A DNA stretch of 64,000 bases from Leeuwenhoekiella polynyae (GTDB lineage Bacteria > Bacteroidota > Bacteroidia > Flavobacteriales > Flavobacteriaceae), in contig NZ_QOVK01000010.1 of the NCBI RefSeq assembly GCF_004104075.1, positions 1 to 64,000 of the forward strand. The letters run 5' to 3'. This document shows, piece by piece, positions 44,850-53,790 of the stretch (position 1 is the stretch's first letter; each line of letters begins with the position of its first letter). The translations under genes and the position numbers were made by a program. Under the pieces are notes generated by a model. The model saw only the letters and a program-made list of their open reading frames with translations. It ran no database searches and was not told where the DNA came from.

Positions 44850-46496
44850 ATGAAAAAGCTTCTTTTGGTATTTTTTACTGTTTCAGTATTAATAGCTTGT
44901 AAAACCGAAACCAAAGAAGAAGAATCTACTTCTGAAACTGAACAGCAACGTCCCAATATTGTATTTATCATGTCTGATGATCACGCATTTCAGGCCATCA
45001 GTGCATATGGGCATCCGATAAGCCAGTTGGCGCCTACTCCCCACATCGACCGCATTGCCAGCAACGGGATACGAATGGACCGGGCTTATGTAACCAACTC
45101 CATTTGCGGACCGAGCCGAGCGGTAATTCTTACTGGTAAACACAGTCATATTAATGGGTTTCGTCAAAACGGCGATCGTTTTAATGGCGATCAACCTACG
45201 CTTCCTAAAAAATTAAAAAAACTTGGATATACAACGGCTATTTTAGGGAAATGGCACTTACATGGATATCCACAAGGTTTTGATTACTGGAATATTATAA
45301 AAGATCAGGGAAATTACTACAATCCAGACTTCATTAAAGCCGGTGACACTTCTAGAATAGAAGGTTATGCCACAGATATTATCACCAAAGACGCAATAAA
45401 CTGGCTAGAAAAACAGCGAGACACGACCAAGCCTTTTTTCATGATGGTGCATCACAAAGCTCCACACCGCAACTGGATGCCGGCATTGCGGCACACAAAC
45501 AAGTACGACTCTATTAATTTTTCGTTACCGGAAAGCTATTTTACAGATCACGATGGTTCGAAAGCTTCAAAAGAGCAATTACAGACTATTTATAAAGATA
45601 TGTATGAAGGTCATGATTTAAAAATGACTAAAGGTTTAGGTAGCCCGGAACTGGCTCACAATCCATGGACTACAGATTTTGAACGTATGACTCCTGAGCA
45701 ACGTACGGCGTGGGATAAAGCCTATCAACCTAAAAATGATGCTTTTCATAAGGCCAATCTACACGGCAGAGCCCTTGATGAATGGAAAGGCCAGCGCTAC
45801 CTGCGCGATTATATGGCAACCATTGCAGCAGTTGATGAAGGCGTAGGAAATATTCTAGATTATCTCGAAGCTCACAATCTGAATGAAAATACGATTGTGG
45901 TTTACACTTCAGATCAGGGATTTTATCTGGGCGAAAAAGGATTTTTTGATAAGCGTTTTATGTATGAAGAATCTTATCGCACACCGCTTCTGATTCAATA
46001 TCCCAAAGCCATAAAAGCCGGAAGCCACAGCGATGCTTTGGTTCAAAATCTTGATTTTGCACAAACCTTTTTAGATTATGCACAAGGTGATTCTTTAGCT
46101 ACCGATATGCAGGGACAAAGCCTGCGACCGGTATTTGAGCAACAAATTTCTGATGACAATTTCAGAGAGGTATTATACTATCACTATTATGATTTTCCTG
46201 CATTTCATATGGTAAAAAAACACTATGGAATCAGTACCAAAAGGTATAAGCTGATGCATTTTTATGACGATATTGACGAGTGGGAGTTTTACGATTTGGA
46301 GAGCGACCCTAAGGAATTGGCAAATAAAATTGATGATCCTGCCTATAAAGATATTATTGAAAGTTTACATAAAAAACTAGATTCTGTACAGGAAGCTTAT
46401 GGCGTTAATGCCAAAGAATTTGAACAAGCATCCCCTGAGCGTGTTGCTCGTGAATATAAGAATTTTGAACGTTTGCGTGGCACGCCTATACAGTAG
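44850..46496 (+). CDS. Lipoprotein sulfatase (type I, formylglycine-dependent)
   Basis: A 548-residue S1-family sulfatase anchored by a lipobox ('VSVLIAC', Cys17). The start at 44850 is 4 bases after the esterase stop. 'RPNIVFIMSDDHAFQAI' gives the metal-binding Asp pair (43, 44), and Cys86 in 'CGPSRAVILTGKHSH' is the C-x-P-S-R site that a formylglycine-generating enzyme would oxidise. 'LGKWHLHG', 'HHKAPHRNW' and 'TSDQGFYLGEKGFFDKRFMYEES' are the other active-site parts. Its presence suggests a sulfated target or companion glycan. The modifying enzyme is not in this window. Confidence 0.92.
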   Translation: MKKLLLVFFTVSVLIACKTETKEEESTSETEQQRPNIVFIMSDDHAFQAISAYGHPISQLAPTPHIDRIASNGIRMDRAYVTNSICGPSRAVILTGKHSHINGFRQNGDRFNGDQPTLPKKLKKLGYTTAILGKWHLHGYPQGFDYWNIIKDQGNYYNPDFIKAGDTSRIEGYATDIITKDAINWLEKQRDTTKPFFMMVHHKAPHRNWMPALRHTNKYDSINFSLPESYFTDHDGSKASKEQLQTIYKDMYEGHDLKMTKGLGSPELAHNPWTTDFERMTPEQRTAWDKAYQPKNDAFHKANLHGRALDEWKGQRYLRDYMATIAAVDEGVGNILDYLEAHNLNENTIVVYTSDQGFYLGEKGFFDKRFMYEESYRTPLLIQYPKAIKAGSHSDALVQNLDFAQTFLDYAQGDSLATDMQGQSLRPVFEQQISDDNFREVLYYHYYDFPAFHMVKKHYGISTKRYKLMHFYDDIDEWEFYDLESDPKELANKIDDPAYKDIIESLHKKLDSVQEAYGVNAKEFEQASPERVAREYKNFERLRGTPIQ

Positions 46497-46579
46497 TATT
46501 TAATATTCTCATAACTTGTACTTCTTCTCTGTTTAATGAGGACATTTGTTTTAATTTCGCTATAAATTCAATTTAAAAT

Positions 46580-47419
46580 ATGAAATCATTTTTCTCTTTA
46601 TTAAGTCTGTTTTTTTGCCTGAATTTACTCAACGCACAAGAAGTGGGTTTAATGACCTACAACATCAGAATGGCTACCGAATCTGACGGTGCTGACGCGT
46701 GGAGTAAGCGCAAAGAATTTTTAGCCGATCAGGTTTTATTTTATGCTCCAGATGTAATGGGAGTACAAGAGGCTTTACCTGAACAAATGGATTATTTAAC
46801 TAATAATCTTACCGGTTATAAACACGTGGGTGTGGGTAGAGAAGGAAAAAACAAAGGGGAATTCTCTGCGATTTTTTACAATGCTTCAACAGTAAAAGAA
46901 TTAGATCAAGATACATTCTGGTTATCTGAAACACCAGAAAAAATATCAACCGGATGGGATGCTGCATTACCGCGTATTTGCACTTATGCTCTTTTTAAGG
47001 ATAAAAAATCTGGTGAAAAGTTTTATGTTTTCAACACGCATTTTGACCACGTAGGTATTGAAGCGCGTAAAAATGCAGCTGCGCTTATTCTTAAAAAAAT
47101 AAACGAACTCAACACTAAAAACTATCCGGCATTTGTAATGGGAGACTTAAATCTAGAACCAGACAGTACTCCTATCGCTGTTTTAAAAACCGAATTAGAT
47201 GATACTTTTGAACTTGCCCCTAACGGATCTTTTGGTCCAACGGGTACTTTTAATGGCTTCAAATTCAATGAACCGGTTACCAAAAGAATAGATTATATTT
47301 TTCAGAAAAAAACAAATTCTTCTAAAGTCCTTAAGCACGCAACGCTGAGCGATTCTAAAGATTTACATTACGCTTCAGACCATTTACCGGTTTACGCTTT
47401 GATAGACTTGAAGCCTTAA
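46580..47419 (+). CDS. Secreted endonuclease/exonuclease/phosphatase-family protein
   Basis: A 279-residue exported EEP-fold hydrolase with a signal peptide (to 'LLNAQ'). Active-site segments are 'LMTYNIRMAT', 'GVQEALPEQ', 'NTHFDHVG', 'VMGDLNLEPDS', 'RIDYIF' and 'SDHLPVYA', a complete metal and catalytic set. Bacteroidota members of this branch occur in polysaccharide loci and may act on phosphodiesters or phosphate esters; nucleic acid is not the only candidate substrate. It is 83 bases after the sulfatase gene. Confidence 0.85.
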   Translation: MKSFFSLLSLFFCLNLLNAQEVGLMTYNIRMATESDGADAWSKRKEFLADQVLFYAPDVMGVQEALPEQMDYLTNNLTGYKHVGVGREGKNKGEFSAIFYNASTVKELDQDTFWLSETPEKISTGWDAALPRICTYALFKDKKSGEKFYVFNTHFDHVGIEARKNAAALILKKINELNTKNYPAFVMGDLNLEPDSTPIAVLKTELDDTFELAPNGSFGPTGTFNGFKFNEPVTKRIDYIFQKKTNSSKVLKHATLSDSKDLHYASDHLPVYALIDLKP

Positions 47420-47457
47420 ATTTTTGAATTATATAATCAAAATCAAAAAACTAATGC

Positions 47458-47465
47458 TATTTTTG
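47458..47465 (+). promoter_or_regulatory. -7 box upstream of a candidate small RNA
   Basis: TATTTTTG matches TAnnTTTG. It lies 39 bases after the stop of the EEP gene and about 110 bases before an intrinsic terminator on the same strand, with no open reading frame between. No -33 TTG at standard spacing. Confidence 0.3.
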
Positions 47466-47470
47466 TCTAA

Positions 47471-47600
47471 TCATTAAGAAATAACCGCAGCCTTCAGCTG
47501 TATCTTTATAAAGAAGTTGTGTTGTTTCCGAAGTGATTCGGAAACTGGTTTTGTAGTGAAACCTTTGAGAAGCTTTACCTTTACTGGTGAGGCTTTTTTG
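47471..47600 (+). ncRNA. Candidate small RNA, or a long structured 3' end of the EEP mRNA
   Basis: About 130 bases between a -7 box and a terminator, without coding sequence. It contains a perfect 9-base stem, GTTTCCGAA / TTCGGAAAC around 'gtga' (about 47524-47545), and ends in the GCTTTACC/GGTGAGGC terminator. AGCCT near the 5' end (about 47489) could pair with AGGCT of the terminator's 3' arm, which would compete with it. I could not match it to 6S, SRP or RNase P RNA by eye. The EEP gene's long 3' untranslated region is the alternative. Confidence 0.3.
47572..47599 (+). terminator. Intrinsic terminator
   Basis: GCTTTACC (47572-47579) pairs with GGTGAGGC (47586-47593) including two G-U pairs, loop 'tttact', followed by six T. 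It serves the EEP gene or a small RNA. Confidence 0.7.
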
Positions 47601-47627
47601 TTTTTAGAGGATATTAAAAAATAACTT

Positions 47628-48239
47628 TTATGATTTAATGATCTCTGCATTAAACATAAAACTATCTAACCACCGCTCAAAACGCGTATCAAATTTTTCT
47701 GCAAAAATGAGATACTGGCATTTACCTATACTTTCTGGAGTGCGGGTAACTTCGGCTAGATTACTGTCTCTAAAAATGAATCCTGCATCTTCTATAATAC
47801 ACATTTGCAGTTTATTCAGGTTGATTCCGTTTAAGTAAAAAATTTTATTCAGTCGTTTTGGAGTCGCAATAACGATATCTGTACCGTTATAAATCTCATC
47901 CCGCTGATCGTCTATATTCTTTTCATCATAAGCACAATAAACACGCAGATCAGTCCCTTGTGTATACCCGTGAAATTCAGATTCAAGATCTAAAGCTGCT
48001 TGCTTGTCTTTTACAAAAATAAGTACGCGCGGCGCATCTTCAAAAGCCTTCCCTTTTAATTTCTGAATCGTGCTGATAACAATTGTAGTGGTCTTACCAA
48101 AACCTTCTGGAGCGATTGCAAACATGCTTATGCCCCCTTTTATTTTTGATAAGATCTTTTTCTGAAAAGGTAGTGGAGCTGTAAAACCTTTGCGCTGTAC
48201 AGCATCTTTTAAAGGCTCTATTAATTTTTTAAACGACAT
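47628..48239 (-). CDS. Single-RecA-domain DEAD-box-like protein
   Basis: A 203-residue protein equal to the first RecA-like half of a DEAD-box helicase only. It has a Q-motif-like start ('KGFTAPLPFQKKIL'), a Walker A ('APEGFGKTT') and motif Ib ('IVIATPKRL'), but motif II reads 'IIEDAGFIF' in place of DEAD, and SAT and the whole second RecA domain (motifs IV-VI) are missing. It could bind but probably not unwind RNA. The coding frame ends naturally at about 200 residues, with no helicase remnant downstream, so it looks like a stable short family, not a fresh truncation. Confidence 0.78.
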   Translation of the reverse strand: MSFKKLIEPLKDAVQRKGFTAPLPFQKKILSKIKGGISMFAIAPEGFGKTTTIVISTIQKLKGKAFEDAPRVLIFVKDKQAALDLESEFHGYTQGTDLRVYCAYDEKNIDDQRDEIYNGTDIVIATPKRLNKIFYLNGINLNKLQMCIIEDAGFIFRDSNLAEVTRTPESIGKCQYLIFAEKFDTRFERWLDSFMFNAEIIKS

Positions 48240-48262
48240 AGCTTGTAATTCCTGAATGAGTG

Positions 48263-48270
48263 CAAATATA
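48263..48270 (-). promoter_or_regulatory. -7 box for the helicase-like gene
   Basis: On the minus strand TATATTTG matches TAnnTTTG and lies 23 bases before the ATG at 48239. No -33 TTG at standard spacing was found. Confidence 0.4.
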
Positions 48271-48403
48271 GTCGAAATAAAAAGGGTGCTTACCCATTAG
48301 CAAGTTTATAAATTATATGCCTCATTTTTAAATTATCGTGATCAATAGATTCTGTAACAATTCTGTAACTTACCGATGATTTTTAAATTTCAATGACACC
48401 TTT

Positions 48404-50776
48404 ATGAACAGATCTTTACACCTAATGCTCATCGCTTTTTTTGTACTGAGTAACTGTGCCCTCTTTGCCCAGACCAGCTCATTATCTGTAGAAAAAATAA
48501 TGCAAGACCCCAAGTGGATGGGAACTTTTCCGGAGCGCATTAACTGGGGCTCACAGAGTAAAACTATTTATTTTGATTATAATCCTGACAAAAATCCTTC
48601 AGACAGTTTGTATAAACTAAGTGTAAACAATCTGGAAAACATTGAAAAGGTAAGTCTTGCTGAACGCAAAAACATGACCAGCCCTTATGGCACCTGGAAT
48701 GCAGATCACACTAAAAAATTATATACTGAAGACGGAGCGCTTTATGTGTACGATCTAAAAAAAGATCGGTCACAACAACTCATTGATCTAGGGGGACCTT
48801 TAGGGAATCCTACCTTTTTAGCTAATGAAAATCAAATCGCTTTTGAATTTGAAAACAACGCTTATGTCTTTGATACTGAAGACGGAAATATTGAAAAACT
48901 AACCCAAATCAAAGAAGAAAAAGCACCGGAGGAACGCGAGAAAAAAAGCTCTGAAAAAGACAAATGGTTGCAAGATGAAAACCTTAGTCTTTTACAAATA
49001 GTACGCGAGCGTGAAAAACAAGATTCTCTTTCTAAAGCATATCGGGAGATGACTGCAGATCCTGAACCCTATACGTTTTATGCAGGAGATTGGTCTGTAA
49101 GTGGTTTACAAGTTGCTCCAAAAGCAGATTTTGTAACGCTGATGCTGATGAAACGTGATCGCGGTGAAAGCACCAATGTACCTAACTATGTTGACGCCAG
49201 TGGATATACGGAAGATCTGCGGGCGCGTAGTAAAGTAGGTGATGACAAAACCGAAGTGACTCTCGCGGTTTACAACATCAAAAAAGACACGGCATATTAT
49301 ATAGATACCTCAAAGCTACCGGGGATTAAAGATTTACCCGATTATACAAAAGATTACCCGGATAAAGAATGGAAAGAAAAAGAGCGTGAGGTTATTGTTT
49401 CTCAGGCCACCTTCTCAGATGATGGCAGTAAAGCCTTTGTAAACATCAGATCTAAAGACAACAAGGATCGCTGGATTGCCCTATTAAATCTGGAAGACGG
49501 AAGTCTTAAAACCTTAGACCGTCAACGGGACGAGGCCTGGATTGCCGGCCCGGGAATTGGTTGGTCTTTTGGTGGGGGAACACTTGGCTGGTTACCCGAT
49601 AATAAGCATATTTACTTTCAGTCTGAGGCAAGTGGTTACTCCCATTTATATGTTTTAGATGTAAACAACGGAACAAAAAAAGCTTTAACTGAAGGTGAGT
49701 ATGAAGTCTTTAATCCGTTTTTGTCTAAGGATAAAAAATCCTGGTTTTTAACGACCTCAGAAGTTGATCACGGCGAACGTCATTTTTACAAAATGCCGCT
49801 TATGGGGGGCAAAATGCAAAAACTTACCAACCTACCCGGAAACAACGAAGTAAGTCTTTCACCTGACGAGAAATATATGGCGATTCGTAATTCTTTCAGC
49901 AATGAGCCCTGGGAATTGTATTTTAAGAAAACTGGTTCAAAAAGTGACGCGCAGCAACTTACTTCAGGGCAATCTGAAGCTTTTAAAGCCTATGACTGGC
50001 GTGTGCCACAAAACATAACTTTTAAAGCAGATGATGGGGCTATGGTTCCGGCGCGATTGTATGTACCAGAAGCTTCGGTAAAAAATAATGCCGCTGTGGT
50101 TTTTGTTCACGGTGCCGGTTATTTGCAAAATGCGCATAAGTGGTGGTCAACCTATTTTAGAGAATATATGTTCAACAACATGTTGACTGATCTGGGTTAC
50201 ACAGTAATTGATATTGATTACCGGGCAAGCTCAGGTTATGGTAGAGATTGGAGAACCGGTATTTACCGCCATATGGGCGGAAAAGATCTTTCTGATCAGG
50301 TTGACGGAGTAGAATATTTAATCGAAAACTATGATATTGATCCGGAAAAAATAGGCATTTATGGAGGAAGCTATGGCGGTTTTATCACACTCATGGCATT
50401 ATTTAATGAACCGGAAACTTTTAAGGCAGGAGCTGCTTTACGCTCGGTGACAGACTGGGCACATTACAACCACGGATATACAGCTAACATTCTTAACGAA
50501 CCGTCTCAGGATCCTATCGCTTACAAACGCTCTTCGCCTATTTATTTCGCCGAAGGTTTAAAAGGAGATTTATTAATTGAGCACGGTATGGTAGACACCA
50601 ATGTACATTTTCAAGATGTAGTGCGGCTTACACAACGCTTAATTGAGCTGGGTAAAGACAATTGGGAACTTGCAGTCTATCCGGTAGAAAGCCACGGCTT
50701 TGTAGAGCCGAGCAGCTGGACTGATGAATACAAACGTATTCTAAAATTGTTTAATGAAAGTCTGCTGAATAAGTAA
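48404..50776 (+). CDS. S9 family prolyl oligopeptidase / dipeptidyl-peptidase IV-like
   Basis: A 790-residue exported serine peptidase. After the signal peptide ('FVLSNCALFAQ') comes a propeller domain (about 50-530) with WD-like blades ('LYTEDGALYVYDLKKD', 'WLPDNKHIYFQSEASGYSHLYVLDV'), then the alpha/beta hydrolase domain with Ser in 'IYGGSYGGFITLM', Asp in 'IEHGMVDTNVHFQD' and His in 'YPVESHGFVEP'. It would release dipeptides or short peptides in the periplasm. A highly charged stretch (about 165-200, 'EEKAPEEREKKSSEKDKW') interrupts the propeller. Confidence 0.9.
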   Translation: MNRSLHLMLIAFFVLSNCALFAQTSSLSVEKIMQDPKWMGTFPERINWGSQSKTIYFDYNPDKNPSDSLYKLSVNNLENIEKVSLAERKNMTSPYGTWNADHTKKLYTEDGALYVYDLKKDRSQQLIDLGGPLGNPTFLANENQIAFEFENNAYVFDTEDGNIEKLTQIKEEKAPEEREKKSSEKDKWLQDENLSLLQIVREREKQDSLSKAYREMTADPEPYTFYAGDWSVSGLQVAPKADFVTLMLMKRDRGESTNVPNYVDASGYTEDLRARSKVGDDKTEVTLAVYNIKKDTAYYIDTSKLPGIKDLPDYTKDYPDKEWKEKEREVIVSQATFSDDGSKAFVNIRSKDNKDRWIALLNLEDGSLKTLDRQRDEAWIAGPGIGWSFGGGTLGWLPDNKHIYFQSEASGYSHLYVLDVNNGTKKALTEGEYEVFNPFLSKDKKSWFLTTSEVDHGERHFYKMPLMGGKMQKLTNLPGNNEVSLSPDEKYMAIRNSFSNEPWELYFKKTGSKSDAQQLTSGQSEAFKAYDWRVPQNITFKADDGAMVPARLYVPEASVKNNAAVVFVHGAGYLQNAHKWWSTYFREYMFNNMLTDLGYTVIDIDYRASSGYGRDWRTGIYRHMGGKDLSDQVDGVEYLIENYDIDPEKIGIYGGSYGGFITLMALFNEPETFKAGAALRSVTDWAHYNHGYTANILNEPSQDPIAYKRSSPIYFAEGLKGDLLIEHGMVDTNVHFQDVVRLTQRLIELGKDNWELAVYPVESHGFVEPSSWTDEYKRILKLFNESLLNK

Positions 50777-50798
50777 TTCAGCTTTTAATAAGATAATC

Positions 50799-50827
50799 AA
50801 AACCCGATGGTAAAGCTATCGGGTTTT
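50799..50827. terminator. Bidirectional terminator between convergent genes
   Basis: AAAACCCGAT (50799-50808) pairs with ATCGGGTTTT (50818-50827) around a 9-base loop. It serves the S9 peptidase gene (+) and the DUF1206 gene (-). The right arm contains the last codons and part of the stop codon of the DUF1206 gene (50816-50818). Confidence 0.85.
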
Positions 50828-51613
50828 ATTTTGTGCCATATCTATGCGCCGATAGCGCACTTCGATAAAAACATAAAAGGAATAGATAATAAAACCTATG
50901 GCAATCATTCCTAAAATAAAACTACCAAATGCATATTGCATAAAAGAGAATGCAGCTTCTTTATTAGCGCTGGAAATATCCTGATTGGTATACGCTGTAT
51001 CCATAAGCAATAATGCTGCAATTCCAACTGTAACCCCTCTTACAGCATACCCAATTCTACCACAAGCTACGACCCATTTTTGATATGCAACCGGAATTTT
51101 ATCGTATTCTATCGTCTTTTTAAATATTCCGGAAATTGATATGTAAAATTCATTTAGTGTAGCTCCAAGCATTCCTAATCCCACACCTACTACAGCAATC
51201 TGAGCAAGTCTCGTATGCAATAAATCTTGGAATTTAGAATTGGTTATCCAGTCTATTCCATCAGAAAAAAACGCAACTTGTATAGCTTTGAAAGCTAAAA
51301 AGCCATAAACGAGACCGCCAAAACAAAAACCAATGCGCTGCCCAATACCGATTATACTTGTGCCATAACCTTCATTATCTTCAAAAGTCTCATAAACCCT
51401 CCAATATAAATACCCTAAAAGACCAGTTGCCCAAAGAATAAGAATCGCTTTACCGTACTCTTGCTTCGCCAGAACATTCATCAACGTAAAACTTCCGGCT
51501 TTAAAGCCACCCAGACCAAAGGCTTCCATAGCTGTCACAATGCCAATTGCCAGAAAAAGTATGGCCTTAGCAAACAGTCCCGAACGGGCGTATATATTTC
51601 GTTTTGAGCTCAA
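50816..51613 (-). CDS. DUF1206 membrane protein
   Basis: A 265-residue inner-membrane protein with six helices arranged as three related pairs, the layout of DUF1206. Each pair begins with an Arg-Gly/Ser-x-Gly/Phe segment ('YARSGLFAKAILFLAIGI', 'GIGQRIGFCFGGLVYGFLAFKA', 'CGRIGYAVRGVTVGIAALLLM'). Function is unknown. Its stop codon lies in the terminator stem shared with the S9 peptidase gene. Confidence 0.85.
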   Translation of the reverse strand: MSSKRNIYARSGLFAKAILFLAIGIVTAMEAFGLGGFKAGSFTLMNVLAKQEYGKAILILWATGLLGYLYWRVYETFEDNEGYGTSIIGIGQRIGFCFGGLVYGFLAFKAIQVAFFSDGIDWITNSKFQDLLHTRLAQIAVVGVGLGMLGATLNEFYISISGIFKKTIEYDKIPVAYQKWVVACGRIGYAVRGVTVGIAALLLMDTAYTNQDISSANKEAAFSFMQYAFGSFILGMIAIGFIIYSFYVFIEVRYRRIDMAQNKTR

Positions 51614-51691
51614 GTTGGTGAGGAAGATTAAAACTGATTGGGTTTAAAAGTACTAAAGACTAACTGAGCTTAGTGCTAAAAAGCTGTTATT

Positions 51692-51800
51692 TAATTAGGT
51701 GAAATACCTCGCGGCAAGCCCACAATGCATTCGTTAAAAACAAATTTTCTATTTCTAAGCTAGCTTCAGGGTATTAAACCCTTTGGTCTAGCCAATAAAT
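51692..51800 (-). repeat. Structured 3' flank of the PAP2 gene
   Basis: A nested inverted repeat: GCTAG (51759-51763) with CTAGC (51788-51792) outside, and AGGGT (51768-51772) with ACCCT (51778-51782) inside, loop 'attaa'. 'gaaatacctcgcggcaagccc' just left looks like a further repeated intergenic element type. No T run follows, so a simple terminator is unlikely. Confidence 0.4.
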
Positions 51801-52676
51801 TTAGAATTGAAAAACTACACCTAGCTGGTTTCCGCCAAAAGTAAGATTCCATTCAAAATCTGATCTTGCAGCAGCCATACCTGTATCTTCATTGTACTTC
51901 TTATCGTATTTTTTATCCAGATATCTATCAATAGCTTCAACGATAAAAGCACTCATTGCCCAACTTAAAGCAACATCACTAGCCCAGTGTGCTTCTTCGT
52001 AAATTCTACTAAGGCCGGGGATCAATCCAACAGCGATGATACCACCTTTCACCCATTTGTTATCAAATTGTTTAGAAATGGTATATGCGGTTGTAAACGT
52101 CAAAACCGCGTGCCCCGAAGGAAATGAGCGATAGGCTGCAGAGCCTCCGTTTGGCTTAAAATGATGATTGCCAAAACCTGCTCCGGGACGCGCACGACCT
52201 ACTAGTGTTTTACTCACTTGTTGTATAAAACCTGCAGCTGTAGCGGCAGAGATCATCAAAACTCCGGTGCGACGTAATTTTTCATTTTTAGTGATTAGAC
52301 CGGTAAGATAAATCGCCCCTGTAATTCCATAATTATTTTGAGGAGCGCCCGCATAACGCCCATAATCCAGTAAAATATCTGGTACATCATCTTTATGACT
52401 CAAAAAGTTATGACGTATTTCATCATCTAATAAAAAGAGTCCGGTGGTTCCCGCAGCAACACCTCCCAATCTTAAAAAATCGTTGCCTTGCCAGTGCAGA
52501 GGTCTGGAGTATGCATACCCCACACCTCCAAAAACATTCCCCATGTCATAGGTAAAATAGTTCCAGATATTTTTCTCCGAAGGGGCTTCTGGTTTCTCAA
52601 ACAAGTCATCTTGCGCGTTTGCAGTAAAGACACTTAAAATGCTTATAAAGCAAATTGAAAAGATAATTCTAAGCAT
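51801..52676 (-). CDS. PAP2-superfamily phosphatase, exported
   Basis: A 291-residue protein; I use the Met at 52676, which begins a clean signal peptide ('MLRIIFSICFISILSVFTANAQ'). The three PAP2 motifs are intact: 'KTLVGRARP', 'RSFPSGHAVLT' and 'LSRIYEEAHWASD', with the catalytic His in the last two. Such enzymes dephosphorylate lipid phosphates or sugar phosphates outside the cytoplasmic membrane. The C terminus ends in a beta-strand with final Phe ('GGNQLGVVFQF'), as seen in outer-membrane-associated proteins. Confidence 0.88.
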   Translation of the reverse strand: MLRIIFSICFISILSVFTANAQDDLFEKPEAPSEKNIWNYFTYDMGNVFGGVGYAYSRPLHWQGNDFLRLGGVAAGTTGLFLLDDEIRHNFLSHKDDVPDILLDYGRYAGAPQNNYGITGAIYLTGLITKNEKLRRTGVLMISAATAAGFIQQVSKTLVGRARPGAGFGNHHFKPNGGSAAYRSFPSGHAVLTFTTAYTISKQFDNKWVKGGIIAVGLIPGLSRIYEEAHWASDVALSWAMSAFIVEAIDRYLDKKYDKKYNEDTGMAAARSDFEWNLTFGGNQLGVVFQF

Positions 52677-52788
52677 AGGAATGCATTGATGTATTAAAAT
52701 AAACTGAACTTTTATCAAAAAATAGTTAAGCTTAAAGTCGGTAGAAATAAGATAGTATTACAAAAGTGCATTACACAAAATATAAAAA

Positions 52789-53790
52789 TCAACTTTGTAG
52801 GATTTCTTCAATAGCAACTCGTTCTTCCTCAGAAAATTCAAGATTATTTAATGCATCAATATTATCTTGTAATTGAGATACCCGGCTTACTCCAACAAGC
52901 ACAGAGGTCACCCTTTTATCTTTAAGAAGCCAGGCGATTGCCATTTGAGCCAAACTTTGCTCACGCTCTTCAGCCAAAGCATTAAGCTTCTCAACTTTAT
53001 TTAAAATTTCAGGTGTAATTCGATCTTCAGACAAATAAATAGAATTCGCAGCACGAGAATTTTCAGGAATCCCTTTAAGATATTTATTAGTCAGTAAACC
53101 TTGCTGTAAAGGTGAAAAAACCACACTACCCATACCGTTATCTTCCAGTGCATTAAGCAAACCACCTTCTACCCAACGATCAAACATATTATAACGAGGC
53201 TGATGTACAAGAAATGGAGTTCCCAAATCTTTTAAAATCGCAGCAGATTCACGAGTACGTTGCGCATCATAATTAGAAATACCCACGTATAAAGCTTTAC
53301 CTGAACGCACCAAATGATCTAATGCTCCCATAGTTTCTTCAAGAGGAGTTTCGGGGTCTGGACGGTGATGATAAAAAACATCTACATAATCCAATCCCAT
53401 GCGTTTAAGTGACTGATCACAGCTTGCAATTAGATATTTTCTAGAGCCAAAATTGCCATAAGGCCCCGGCCACATATCATAACCTGCTTTTGAAGAAATA
53501 AAAAGTTCATCTCGGTACGGCTTAAAATCCTCTTTAAAAATTCGTCCAAAGTTAGTTTCTGCTGAACCATAAGGAGGCCCATAATTATTAGCAAGGTCAT
53601 AATGGGTTATACCGCTGTCGAAGGCTGTTCTTAATATAGATCTTCCGTTAGTTAAATCTGCTGCATCCCCAAAGTTGTGCCATAAACCCAAAGCAATCAT
53701 GGGTAGTTTTACACCACTATTTCCACAACGCCGATATTGCATCCTATCATAGCGATTAGGATCAGCTACATATTTTTCTTGAATATTCAT
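52789..53790 (-). CDS. Aldo/keto reductase, YghZ/L-glyceraldehyde 3-phosphate reductase-like
   Basis: A 333-residue cytoplasmic NADPH-dependent reductase. The AKR tetrad is visible as Asp and Tyr in 'HYDLANNYGPPYGSAE', Lys in 'FISSKAGYDM' and His in 'VDVFYHHRPDPETPL'. The N terminus ('MQYRRCGNSGVKLPMIALGLW') and 'GPYGNFGSRKYL' are typical of the YghZ/Kv-beta-like group, which reduces methylglyoxal and L-glyceraldehyde 3-phosphate. Length is normal. Confidence 0.9.
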   Translation of the reverse strand: MNIQEKYVADPNRYDRMQYRRCGNSGVKLPMIALGLWHNFGDAADLTNGRSILRTAFDSGITHYDLANNYGPPYGSAETNFGRIFKEDFKPYRDELFISSKAGYDMWPGPYGNFGSRKYLIASCDQSLKRMGLDYVDVFYHHRPDPETPLEETMGALDHLVRSGKALYVGISNYDAQRTRESAAILKDLGTPFLVHQPRYNMFDRWVEGGLLNALEDNGMGSVVFSPLQQGLLTNKYLKGIPENSRAANSIYLSEDRITPEILNKVEKLNALAEEREQSLAQMAIAWLLKDKRVTSVLVGVSRVSQLQDNIDALNNLEFSEEERVAIEEILQS

